From Vicinamibacterales bacterium (GTDB lineage: Bacteria; Acidobacteriota; Vicinamibacteria; Vicinamibacterales; UBA8438), in NCBI GenBank assembly GCA_958296065.1, contig CATQHX010000064.1:1-64000 (forward strand): a DNA stretch of 64,000 bases. The letters run 5' to 3'. Under the pieces are notes generated by a model. The model was not told the DNA's origin and did not search any database. It saw nothing but the letters and a program-made list of their open reading frames with translations. The position numbers and the translations under genes were made by a program. Every line of letters starts with the position of its first letter. Position 1 is the stretch's first letter. Shown here piece after piece: positions 1-9,692 of this stretch.

Positions 1-12
1 TTCCTGCCCGGC

Positions 13-640
13 ATGAGCAACGTCTTGACTGCAGAAAAACGACAGCAGGTTCTCGCTCTGGGACGCCTCGGCTGGTCGCTGCGGCGGATCGAAGCGGCCA
101 CCGGGGTCCGGCGCGAGACCGCCAGCAGCTACCTGAAGGGCGCCGGCCTGACGGTGCGCCGCCGTGGCCGACCTTCCGCTCGACCGGCAAAACCGGCCAT
201 TTCGTCGGAAGTGTCCACCGACTCTTCGCGGGCGCCGGCGGTCGGCACGGGCACGGATGACGCCGCGCCGGTGTCCGGGGACGGCCCCGGCCGCGCGCCG
301 CAGGCGAGCGCCTGTGAGCCCTACCGCGCCGCTGATCCGCGGCAGCGGCGTACGGGGCGAGCACGTGGGCGGCCCAGATCTGCCTGACCGAACGCAGCGT
401 GGTCGAGTTCGCGACGCGCCGGAAGCGGACCGACAGGCCGCTGGCACGCAGCGTCGGGGCCGGAGCCGGTCAGGCGCGACGAGGCCGAGCTGGCCTGGAA
501 GGATCTGGCCGCAGTCCCAGGTTCTCGCGAAGCTACTACGTCCCGAGACAGAACCGCGCAGTTGGTCTGCACACAATCGCGGCCGGACGGAGTCGAGTGC
601 CGGCGCCGACGCCGTGGAACGCCCAGCATTCGTCGTGACC
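13..640 (+). pseudogene. istA: IS21-family transposase IstA, N-terminal relic
   Basis: The first about 50 codons, from the ATG at 13, encode the helix-turn-helix that opens IstA: a recombinase-type HTH with AEKRQQVLALGRLGWSLRRI followed by a second helix ending in SSYLKG. After about codon 100 the frame is lost. Weakly IstA-like coding continues in other frames up to about 640, without the DDE catalytic core. The helper ATPase gene istB is absent. This is a dead element at the left edge of the defence island. The family call rests on the HTH alone. Nothing else recognisable lies between 640 and 917. Confidence 0.55.
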
Positions 641-917
641 CGGGCCATGGCCAGCGGGCTCTGTGCGCGGTGCTGGAGCATGAACCGGCCTCGGTGGCCG
701 AGACATCGCCTGTCTGATACAGGAGGCGGACGTGGAGGTGGACGAGGCGGCTTCGAATGTTCATGGAGGTGACCGGCAAGCCGTTGAAGCCAAGGACAGC
801 GCGCTGAGTAGTCGTTGTCGCCCGACTCAAAGGCGCGGAGCCTGGGCTGATGCACCGGCCCGTCGTGCGTCGCTGAGCACTCGACAGCGAACGGATACAA
901 TCCGGAGGTGGGGTGTG

Positions 918-986
918 ATGACGATGGTGATGTCGACGGAGACGCGCCAACGACGCAGCGACGCGGTCCCGGCGGGTCGTGCCTGA
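918..986 (+). CDS. possible 22-codon leader ORF overlapping the start of the SNF2-like helicase gene
   Basis: An ATG at 918 follows a strong purine-rich ribosome site (CGGAGGTGGGG, 903-913). The frame runs to a TGA at 984-986, which overlaps the GTG start of the helicase at 979. A -10-like TACAAT lies at 896-901, with no convincing -35. The arrangement fits translational coupling or a short leader peptide. It could also simply mean that the helicase start is misassigned. No family is recognisable in the 22 residues. Confidence 0.3.
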   Translation: MTMVMSTETRQRRSDAVPAGRA

Positions 987-3954
987 CGTGGCCGTTTCCG
1001 GTGCAGGCCCCGTGCCGGCGCCCGGCGCCCGCGTCGTGATCCGCGACGCCGAATGGGTGATCCGCCGCGTCGATCGCTGCCCGGACGGCGGCTACCAGCT
1101 CGTGTGCGACGGTGTCTCGGAACTCGTGCGGGAGCGTGAGGCTATCTTCCTCACGACCCTGGAGTCCGACATCCAGGTTCTGGATCCCGCCGACACCCGG
1201 CTCGTGCCGGACGAGTCGCCCGGCTTCGCGGACAGCCGGCTCTACCTGGAGAGCCAGCTCCGGCAGGCGGTGCCGAACGACGAGCACATCCACGTCGCCC
1301 ACGGGGCGGCGATGGACCCGGCGCCCTACCAGCTCGAGCCGGCCCGGCAGGCGCTGCGCCAACCGCGGCAACGCATCCTGATCGCCGACGCGGTCGGGCT
1401 GGGGAAAACCCTGGAGGCGGGCATCCTCGTCAGCGAGCTGATCGCCCGCGGCCGGGGCCGGCGCATCCTCGTGCTGGCCGTCAAGAGCATGCTCACGCAG
1501 TTCCAGAAGGAGTTCTGGAACCGCTTCACCATTCCCCTCACCCGGCTCGACTCGATCGGCATCCAGCGGGTGCGCAGCCGCATCCCGACCAATCACAACC
1601 CGTTCCACTACTACGACAAGGCGATCATCTCGATCGACACGCTGAAGCAGGACGCCGAGTACCGTACGTACCTGGAGCAGGCCTACTGGGACATCATCGT
1701 CATCGACGAAGCGCACAACGTGGCGGACCGGGGCGCCGGCGGCGCGAAGACCGGCGCCTCGCACGGGCGGACGTCGCTGCGCAGCCGCCTCGCCCGCCTG
1801 CTCGCGCGGCGGTCCGACACGCTCGTCATGCTGTCGGCAACGCCGCACGACGGTAGGGCGCGCAGCTTCGCGAGCCTCGTGAACATGCTGGACGCGACGG
1901 CCATCGCCGACCCGGACGACTACGCGAAGGAGGACTTCCGCGACAAGGGGCTCGTCATCCGGCGCTTCAAGAAGGACATCCGGAACCAGGTCCGCAACGC
2001 CTTCCGTGACCGGGAGATCGTCCGGCGTCGGTTCCCCGCCTCCGCGGCGGAGGAGGCCGCCTACGCGGCCTTGCTCGCGGTGAGGGTGGCGCCGTCCCGC
2101 GCCGCGGGGCCGGGGACCGGGTCGAAACGCCGCGACCTCTTCCTCGTCACCCTGGAGAAGGCGCTGTTCTCCAGCCCGGCAGCCTGCATCGCGAGCGTCG
2201 ACCAGCGCCTCCGCCGAAGGGAGAGGGAACTCGCCGAGTCCACGAACCCGCTCGTGGCAGCGGAAGTAGAATCGCTGCAGGCCCTCCGGCAGGTCCTCAC
2301 GGCCATCGCTCCGAACGACTATGCCAAGTACCAGGCGCTACGCGCCGCGGTCCGCGGCGCGTAGCCGTTCGACTGGAACGGAAACGACCCGCAAGATCGC
2401 CTGGTCGTGTTCACCGAGCGCCGCGAAACGCTGAACTGGCTGCGCGATCGGCTCAAGACGGACCTGCGGCTCCGCGACGACCAGGTCGAGATCCTCCACG
2501 GCGGCCTGAGCGACGTGGACCAGCAGCGCGTCGTCGAGGACTTCGGCAACGCGGCGCGCCCGCTGCGCCTGCTGATCTGCTCGGACGTGGCGTCGGAGGG
2601 CATCAACCTGCACTACCAGTGCCACCGGCTCATCCACTTCGACATGCCGTGGTCGCTCATGGTGTTCCAGCAACGCAACGGCCGGGTGGACCGTTACGGG
2701 CAGGAGCGGACCCCGCACATCGTCTACCTGGTGACCGAGAGCGCGAACGAGACGATCCGCGGCGACACGCGCATCCTCGACGTGCTGGCCGAGAAGGACG
2801 AGCAGGCCCACCGGAACATCGGCGATCCGTCGGCCTTCATGCGCGTCTACGACATCGAGGCCGAGGAGGACATCACGCGGGCCGCGATCGCCGACGGCGA
2901 GCAGGCGGACCGTTTCGACGCCCGGCTGAGCCCGTCGGCCAGCGAGGGAGACGACCTCCTGGCGCTGTTTCTCGGTACCGATGGTCCCGACGAGCGGTCG
3001 TCCGAGGCGGCGGAGCCGCCACCTGCGCCGACGTCGCTGTTCGAGAGCGATCTCGCGTACTGCGAAGCGGCGCTGCATCGACTGCGGGAGAGGGACCGGA
3101 CCCTGCGGTTCGAGAGCGACGTGACCGGCACCGTTCTGACCCTGGACGCACCGGAGGATCTGCGGCGGCGGTTCGGCTACTTCCCGCAAGACGTATTCCC
3201 AGAGAACGGCCGCTTCGCGCTGACGGCCGATCGCAACCGGATGCGGGACGCCATCGCCGACAGCCGTCGCAAGGAAACGGCGTGGCCGACCGTCCACTAC
3301 CTCTGGCGCCTCAACCCGGTGGTGGGCTGGCTGAACGACAGCATGCTCGCGGCGTTCGCGCGGCACGAGGCGCCGGTGCTGGCCGGCGCGCCGCGCCTGG
3401 CTGCCGACCAGACGGTGTTCGTCCTCTCCGGGCTCGTACCGAACCGCAGGAGCCACCCGCTGCTCTACGAGTGGATCGCCGTGTCGTACCGCGGAACACG
3501 CTTCGAGGCGGTGGTCCCGTTCGACGAGGTGATCGCACGCACCGGTCTCGGTCGCGGCGGGATCGCCAACCGTAGCCTGCAAGCCGACACCGATGCGCTC
3601 CGGCGCCTGCTACCGGACGCCGTTGCGCGGGCACGCGCCTGGGTCGTCGAGCGCCGGCGAGCCTTCGAAAGCCGCATCAACGAGAAGCTGAACGACGAGC
3701 TGGAAGCGCTGGAGAAGCTGAAGACCCGCCAGCTCCGCCAGCTCGAGCTGCAGCTCGAACGGTCGGAGCAGGTGGAGGCGTTCAAGCGCGCCCGTAAGGA
3801 ACGCGGCCAACGCGACATCGACACGATCTTCAAGGAATACCTGGAGTGGGTCCAGGAGACCATGACCACCGAGCCACAGCCGTACATCAAGGTGGTCTGC
3901 GTGATGACCGGCGAATCGGGGAACCCCCGACAGGAAGGCGTGCGCAGTGGGTAG
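979..3954 (+). pseudogene. drmD: SNF2/RapA-like helicase (DrmD-like), one frame with an internal TAG
   Basis: This encodes an SF2 translocase of the SNF2/RapA class, predicted to move along double-stranded DNA in a DISARM-type defence complex. Residues 1-461 hold Walker A (GLGKT, about 140-144), DEAH (243-246) and the SAT motif. The second half holds the helicase C-lobe, with SDVASEGINL (about 534) and the motif VI RNGRVDR (about 566), then a charged coiled-coil tail. Both halves lie in the same frame, separated only by a TAG at 2362-2364 (codon 462), between the lobes and just before DRLVVFTER. The full 991 codons match the usual DrmD length. The methyltransferase gene follows after 114 bp. 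Unless the TAG is a sequencing error or is read through, the protein is split and probably inactive. Family call is fairly sure; functional status is not. Confidence 0.75.
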
Positions 3955-4068
3955 AATGGACTGACGGGCGGATGGCCCCGTCGAGCCGACCCGAGAGCCC
4001 GAGAGCCCGGTTCCGGTTCCGGCGCCGCCCGCCTCCGCCCGGCGACGCCCGGATGACCACGTAGACTC

Positions 4069-7000
4069 ATGCCCGCCGCGACCGCCGCCGCCTTCACCGG
4101 CATCCACAACGAGAACGAGTTCTACAGCCACCACTACCTGTCGGAGATCTTCAGCGGCGACATCCGGTCGACGGTGGACCGCTGGCGGGAATCCGCGGAG
4201 GCCGGCGGCGGACAGACGCCGTACGCCGCACTGCGCGCCCTGGCCGGCGACTACGTGCGGTTCCGCCGCGACTTCGATCGCGAGCACCGTAGCGGACGGC
4301 GGCTGACCCTGCAACGCGAGTGGTTCCGGCAGCTTCTCCCCGCCCTCGGCTACGAGTGGGACCCCACAAACCATCCGCTCGACGACGGCGACGAGGTACC
4401 CGTGCTCTCCGCCGCGGGCGGCAACGCCGGCGCCCCCGCCCTGCTCGCGCTCGGCGCCTACGACCCGGAGGCCGAAGGCGAAGACCCGCTCGAGCTCAAG
4501 CCGCACCCCCTACAGTTCCACGGCGAGGCGCCGCCGCCCGAGGCGCTGCTGCGCGAGACCTGGGACGAGGTCGTCACCCGCCGCATCTTCGGTCAGGACC
4601 ACCCGCCGCGCTGGCTGCTGGTGCTCTCGTTCAGCTGCCTCCTGCTGATCGAGCGCGGCAAGTGGACGCACAATCGCCTGCTGCGCTTCGACCTCGACGA
4701 GATTCTCGGCCGCCGCGAAGACGCCACGCTGAAGGCCGCTGCCGCCCTGCTGCACCGCGACTGCCTGCTGCCGCCCGACGGCCGGAGCCTGCTCGACAGC
4801 CTCGACGAGAACAGCCACAAGCACGCCTTCGCCGTCTCCGAGGACCTGAAGTATGCGCTGCGCGAATCGATCGAGCTGATCGGCAACGAGGCCATCCGCT
4901 ACCTGCGCGGAGTGCTCAAGGACAAGGTGTACGACCGCCCCGACGACGCGCTCGCCGGGCAGCTCGGGCTCGAATGCCTGCGCTACATGTACCGGCTGCT
5001 GTTCCTCTTCTACATCGAGGCGCGCCCCGATCTCGGCTACGCGCCGATGGACTCCGAGACCTACCTCAAGGGCTACAGCCTGGAGCACCTGCGCGATCTC
5101 GAGCTGGTGCGGCTGACCAGCGAGGAATCGCTCGACGGCTACTACCTGCACCACGCCGTCCAGACCCTGTTTGGCCTCATCCGCGACGGCTTCGACGGCT
5201 CGCAGCGAGGCGGCGCCGCGGACCTTCTGGCGGCGGAGCCGGGTACGCACCTGCACCACGGTTTCCGCATCCGCGCACTCGACAGCGCTCTGTTCCGCGA
5301 AGGCTCGACGCCGCTGCTCGACCGCGTGAAGCTGCGCAACCGCGTGCTGCAGCAGGTCATCCGCCTGATGTCGCTCACGCGCCCCGCGAAGGGCCGGCGC
5401 GGGCGACGCGGGCGCATCTCGTACGCACAGCTCGGCATCAACCAACTCGGCGCCGTCTACGAGGCGCTGCTCTCGTACCGCGGCTTCTTCGCCGAGGAGG
5501 ACCTGTACGAGGTGAAGAAGGCGGGCGAACCCGACGATCCCCTCAAGAGTGCCTGGTTCGTGCCGGCACGCGACCTCGACGACTACACCGAGGACGAGCG
5601 CGTTTACGACCAAGACAGCGAGGGACACCGCAAGCTCCGCGTCCATCCACGGGGGCGCTTCATCTACCGCCTCGCCGGCCGCGACCGCCAGAAGACGGCA
5701 AGCTACTACACGCCAGAATCGCTGACCCGCTGCGTCGTCAAGTACGCCCTGCGCGAGCTGATCACCGACGACACGCCGGCCGACCGCATCCTCGATCTCA
5801 CCGTCTGCGAGCCGGCCATGGGGTCGGCCGCGTTCCTGAACGAGGCGGTGAACCAGCTGGCCGAGAAGTACCTGGAGCGCAAGCAGCGCGAGCTCGGCCA
5901 GCGGATTCCGCACGCGGAGTACGCGGACGAGCTGCAGCACGTGAAGCTGTACATTGCCGACCGCAACGTCTACGGCGTCGACCTCAACCCCGTGGCCCGC
6001 GAACTGGCCGAGTTGTCCCTCTGGCTGAACTGCATCCACCAGAGCGGGCACGTGCCCTGGTTCGGCTACCAGCTCGTCTGCGGCAACTCCTTGGTCGGCG
6101 CGCGGCGTCAGGTGTTCCCCACGACGATGCTGGGCAAGGGCAACCGCAGGGCAGAGCTGTGGTTCAACCGCGCCCCGGAGCGGGTGGCACCGCCAGCCGG
6201 GTCGAGCCGCAAGCACGCCGACGCGGATTCCAGCCACACGCGCGACACCGCGCCGACCCGCGCCCCGAAACGCCCCGCCGGCACCGTCTACCACTTCCTG
6301 CTGCCCGACCCCGGCATGGCCGCCTATGCCGACAAGGCGGCCAAAGCGCTCGAACCGCGGTGCTTCGAGCGCATCACCGATTGGCGCAAACGCTCTTTCA
6401 AGCCGTTCGCCGAGGACGAGATCGCCGAGCTCGAAGCGCTCTCCGACCGCGTGGACGTCCTCTGGGCGCTCCACTCAGAACAGCTCGCGCGCGACCACTG
6501 GGAGACCGAGGACGCGCTGCCGGTCTGGGGCCGCCGTGTCCCGGCGGAGGAACGCCATACCACCAACACCTGGAAGGACCGCATCCGCAATCAGGGCGTC
6601 TTCAGCCAGGACACGCGGACCGCCAGCCCCTACCGCCGTCTGAAGCTCGTCATGGACTACTGGTGCGCCCTCTGGTTCTGGCCGATCCGCGAGGCCGACG
6701 AGCTGCCCGACCGCCACGAGTTCCTCTGCGACATCTCGCTGGTGCTGACGGGGTCCGTCTACCAGCCCGACGTCGGTCCCGGACAGACCGCCGACCTCTT
6801 CGGCGCCGAGTACGCCGACCACGCCGAGGACATCGCGAATCGCATCACGGACGAGGTCGGCATGCTCGACCTCGACAAGCTGTTCGAGCAACGCCCCCGG
6901 CTGAAGTTCGTCGACGACCTCGCGCAACGCCACGGGTTCCACCACTGGGAGCTCGCCTTCGCGGACCTGTTCTACGGCGAGCGGGTCGAGGGGTCGGTGC

Positions 7001-9162
7001 GGGGCGGGTTCGACCTAGTACTGGGCAATCCGCCGTGGATCAAGGTGGCGTGGGAGGAAGCGGGTGTTCTGGGAGACCACAACCCGCGATTCGTGCTGCG
7101 TCGCCTCTCGGCCAAGGACCTCACTGACTTGCGCGTCGGCGTATTCAGCCGAAGCGCCCGGCTGCGCGGCGCCTGGCTCCGCGAACTGGAGGAAGCAGAG
7201 GCGACACAGGCGTTTCTCAACGCGTGGCAGAACTACCCGCTGCTGGCGGGCCAGCAGACCAACCTCTACAAGTGCTTCTTGCCCCAGGCATGGATGGTCG
7301 GAAGCGAGCGCGCCGCCGCCGGCTTCCTGCACCCAGAGGGCGTATACGACGATCCGAAGGCTGGGGTGTTCCGCGAAGCACTATACCTGCGACTGCGGGC
7401 ACACTTCCAGTTCCAGAACGAGAAAAAGCTGTTCGCGGAGGTCGACCACCATGCGCTGTTCAGCGTCAACGTCTACGGTCCGGCCCGCCCGTCGCCGTCG
7501 TTCAGCCACATGGCGAATCTGTTCGCCCCGGCGACGGTGGACGCCTCCATGATTCACGACGGGTCCGGTCCCGCGCCCGGCATCAAGGATGACGCCAACG
7601 ATTGGAGCACGGCCGGCCACGCGGACCGCGTGGTCCAGATCGACCGGCACGCGCTCGACAGCTTCGTACGCCTGTACGACCCACCCGCCACGCCGACCGG
7701 CCACGCGCGCCTCCCCGCGCTCCATGCCCGCACACAGCTCGCGGTGCTGCGCAAGCTGGCCGCCCACCCCAAGCGCCTCGGGGACCTGCAAGATGCGTTG
7801 TACGTCACCGCGCACTGGCACGAGACCATGTCGCAGCGGGAAGGGACAATTCTTCGACAGACGCGATTTCCGCGGACGCCCGCGGAGCTGATCCTGTCGG
7901 GTCCCCACTTCTTCGTCGCCAACCCCCACAACAAGACGCCGCGCCGTGAGTGTACGCTCAACAGCCACTACGACGTCCTGGACCTCACGGCGTTGCCAGA
8001 CGACTACCTGCCCCGCACCAACTACGTTCCGGCGTGCAATCCAGCGACGTACCGGGAACGCACGCCACGACCGCCCTGGATCGAGCCGGATGCGAGCAAG
8101 CCGCGGAGGGTGACGGACTACTACCGCGTCGTGAACCGGCGAATGGTTGGGCCGCTGCTAGAACGCACCTTGATCACCAGCTTGGCACCGAAGGGCGTAG
8201 CGCACGTGCACACGACCGTCGCAAGCGCTTTTTGCGAACCGCATCGATGCATCGAACTGGCCGCCTTGTCGGCGTCCGTCGTCCTCGATTTCTTCGTCAA
8301 GAGCACAGGCACCGGAGAGATGAACCTGTCCTGGCTCGAGCGATTGCCGACCCTGACCGACGACTGCCACCCCGGCCTCCGTGCAGCGCTGTGGCTTCGC
8401 GCGTTGCGCCTCAACTGCCTGACCACGCACTACGCCGACCTGTGGTCCGAGATGTGCGCCGTCGACCTGCTGAACACCAGGGAGGCGGAGGGAAACGCGA
8501 CCGACCAGGGCACCGACGGGGCCCGCCCGACTGGCACGGCCGGACCGGCACTCCCGTCGATCGACGCCTTCCGCATCGACGCCTGGACGCGCCCCGACCC
8601 CCGGCTGCCGGACGACTGGGATACGCTACCGCCGACGTGGGACCCCGACGTCCCCCTCCGTACCGACTTCGCCCGCCGCCAGGCGCTCGTCGAGATCGAC
8701 GTCCTCGCCGCCCGCGCCCTCGGCCTGACGCTCGACGAGTTGCTCACCATCTACCGCGTGCAGTTCCCCGTCATGCGCCAGTACGAGGCCAACACCTGGT
8801 ACGATGCAAAAGGCCGCATCGTCTTCACCGTCTCCAAGGGCCTGCCCGGCGTCGGCCTGCCCCGCAAGGCTGTCAAAGGCGACACCGCCTGGACCCTGCG
8901 CCGCCCCGCCGGCGTCACCCGGTCGGACACCGCACTCGGCTGGGAGGACATCCGCGATCTCCGCGCGGGCGTTATCAGCCGCCGCGTCCAGGACGACACC
9001 TTCCCAGGCGGCCCTGTCCAACGCGTGATCGAGTACCACGCTCCCTTCGACCGCTGTGACCGCGAGCGGGAGTACCGTACGGCCTGGAACGTGCTCCGTT
9101 CGCGTTTCCCTTCTCGCGGCGAGGCCCCGCGCCCCCACCGCCCTTCCGAGGCAGCGTCATGA
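4069..9162 (+). CDS. large Eco57I-class N6-adenine DNA methyltransferase (DrmMI-like)
   Basis: This is a 1697-aa S-adenosylmethionine-dependent adenine methyltransferase, expected to mark host DNA for the helicase-based defence genes around it. The N-terminal about 530 residues are helical and charged. The catalytic domain starts at QKTASYYTPESL (about 541), followed by SAM motif I (CEPAMGSAAF, about 580), a GVDLNP acidic loop, and catalytic motif IV NPPW (about 987). The roughly 700-residue C-terminal part is presumably the DNA-recognition region. The gene is longer than most DrmMI proteins (about 1200-1300 aa) and could equally be a type IIG-like enzyme, but no nuclease motif is evident. 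It begins with ATG 114 bp after the SNF2-like gene in the same direction. Its TGA overlaps the stop of the convergent vsr gene. The coding sequence looks intact. Confidence 0.85.
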   Translation: MPAATAAAFTGIHNENEFYSHHYLSEIFSGDIRSTVDRWRESAEAGGGQTPYAALRALAGDYVRFRRDFDREHRSGRRLTLQREWFRQLLPALGYEWDPTNHPLDDGDEVPVLSAAGGNAGAPALLALGAYDPEAEGEDPLELKPHPLQFHGEAPPPEALLRETWDEVVTRRIFGQDHPPRWLLVLSFSCLLLIERGKWTHNRLLRFDLDEILGRREDATLKAAAALLHRDCLLPPDGRSLLDSLDENSHKHAFAVSEDLKYALRESIELIGNEAIRYLRGVLKDKVYDRPDDALAGQLGLECLRYMYRLLFLFYIEARPDLGYAPMDSETYLKGYSLEHLRDLELVRLTSEESLDGYYLHHAVQTLFGLIRDGFDGSQRGGAADLLAAEPGTHLHHGFRIRALDSALFREGSTPLLDRVKLRNRVLQQVIRLMSLTRPAKGRRGRRGRISYAQLGINQLGAVYEALLSYRGFFAEEDLYEVKKAGEPDDPLKSAWFVPARDLDDYTEDERVYDQDSEGHRKLRVHPRGRFIYRLAGRDRQKTASYYTPESLTRCVVKYALRELITDDTPADRILDLTVCEPAMGSAAFLNEAVNQLAEKYLERKQRELGQRIPHAEYADELQHVKLYIADRNVYGVDLNPVARELAELSLWLNCIHQSGHVPWFGYQLVCGNSLVGARRQVFPTTMLGKGNRRAELWFNRAPERVAPPAGSSRKHADADSSHTRDTAPTRAPKRPAGTVYHFLLPDPGMAAYADKAAKALEPRCFERITDWRKRSFKPFAEDEIAELEALSDRVDVLWALHSEQLARDHWETEDALPVWGRRVPAEERHTTNTWKDRIRNQGVFSQDTRTASPYRRLKLVMDYWCALWFWPIREADELPDRHEFLCDISLVLTGSVYQPDVGPGQTADLFGAEYADHAEDIANRITDEVGMLDLDKLFEQRPRLKFVDDLAQRHGFHHWELAFADLFYGERVEGSVRGGFDLVLGNPPWIKVAWEEAGVLGDHNPRFVLRRLSAKDLTDLRVGVFSRSARLRGAWLRELEEAEATQAFLNAWQNYPLLAGQQTNLYKCFLPQAWMVGSERAAAGFLHPEGVYDDPKAGVFREALYLRLRAHFQFQNEKKLFAEVDHHALFSVNVYGPARPSPSFSHMANLFAPATVDASMIHDGSGPAPGIKDDANDWSTAGHADRVVQIDRHALDSFVRLYDPPATPTGHARLPALHARTQLAVLRKLAAHPKRLGDLQDALYVTAHWHETMSQREGTILRQTRFPRTPAELILSGPHFFVANPHNKTPRRECTLNSHYDVLDLTALPDDYLPRTNYVPACNPATYRERTPRPPWIEPDASKPRRVTDYYRVVNRRMVGPLLERTLITSLAPKGVAHVHTTVASAFCEPHRCIELAALSASVVLDFFVKSTGTGEMNLSWLERLPTLTDDCHPGLRAALWLRALRLNCLTTHYADLWSEMCAVDLLNTREAEGNATDQGTDGARPTGTAGPALPSIDAFRIDAWTRPDPRLPDDWDTLPPTWDPDVPLRTDFARRQALVEIDVLAARALGLTLDELLTIYRVQFPVMRQYEANTWYDAKGRIVFTVSKGLPGVGLPRKAVKGDTAWTLRRPAGVTRSDTALGWEDIRDLRAGVISRRVQDDTFPGGPVQRVIEYHAPFDRCDREREYRTAWNVLRSRFPSRGEAPRPHRPSEAAS

Positions 9163-9615
9163 CCCCTCTCCCGGCTGACCCCCTCCATCGTCCAAGAACC
9201 GCGACAACTTCGCGAGAAGTTCCGTTCGCTCGAAAGTCTGGCACTCCCACACCACCAACACGCTCCACCCCAGACGACGGAGCGCAGCAAGGTTTCGTCG
9301 GTCTCGGCGCACGTTCTGCTGGAACTTCTCACGCCAATACGCGGCACGCGTCTTCGGAGTCGTCACTCTCGCGCAACCCTCATGCCGATGCCAGAAACAC
9401 CCGTGCACGAAGATCGCCCTCCGCAGGCGCGGAAAAACGAGATCGGGGGTGCCCGGCAAGTCGCGCCGGTGCAGCCGAAAGCGGTATCCCAAGGCATGCG
9501 CGACCCGCCGAACCGCTCGCTCCGGCGTGGTGTTCTTGTCCCGAACCCGGCGCATCAACTCCGACCGCGCCGGGTCCACCGCTACGTCATCGCCGCCTTG
9601 TTTCGCGCCCCCCAT
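9157..9615 (-). CDS. vsr: very short patch repair (Vsr) endonuclease
   Basis: Vsr enzymes nick beside T:G mismatches left by deamination of 5-methylcytosine and usually accompany C5-cytosine methyltransferases, as one does here at 15273. The protein shows the family hallmarks in order: RVRDKNTTPE near the N-terminus, YRFRLHRRDLPGTPDLVF carrying the catalytic aspartate, the zinc-site segment FVHGCFWHRHEGC, and VVWECQ near the end. The ATG at 9615 gives 152 aa and has a GGGAG site about 10 nt upstream. The open frame extends to a TTG at 9678, but that would be an unusual extension. The gene is divergent from the GHKL gene (77-bp gap), and its stop overlaps the stop of the large methyltransferase. 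Confidence 0.9.
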   Translation of the reverse strand: MGGAKQGGDDVAVDPARSELMRRVRDKNTTPERAVRRVAHALGYRFRLHRRDLPGTPDLVFPRLRRAIFVHGCFWHRHEGCARVTTPKTRAAYWREKFQQNVRRDRRNLAALRRLGWSVLVVWECQTFERTELLAKLSRFLDDGGGQPGEGS

Positions 9616-9692
9616 CGGTACGAACTCCCGGTTCAGTGACTCTCCGGCCCAAGGCCGTCCGTCAACCCTCGCGGCCAAGTCGAGGTTGAGGC

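Noticed and set aside
4320-7127. A 935-codon plus-strand frame inside the large methyltransferase
   Set aside because: Arginine/proline/alanine-rich shadow in another frame of the methyltransferase, with no domain signature.
4069-9162. BREX PglX methyltransferase
   Set aside because: No BrxC/PglY ATPase, PglZ or BrxL genes are present; neighbours are SNF2, DUF1998 and UvrD helicases instead.
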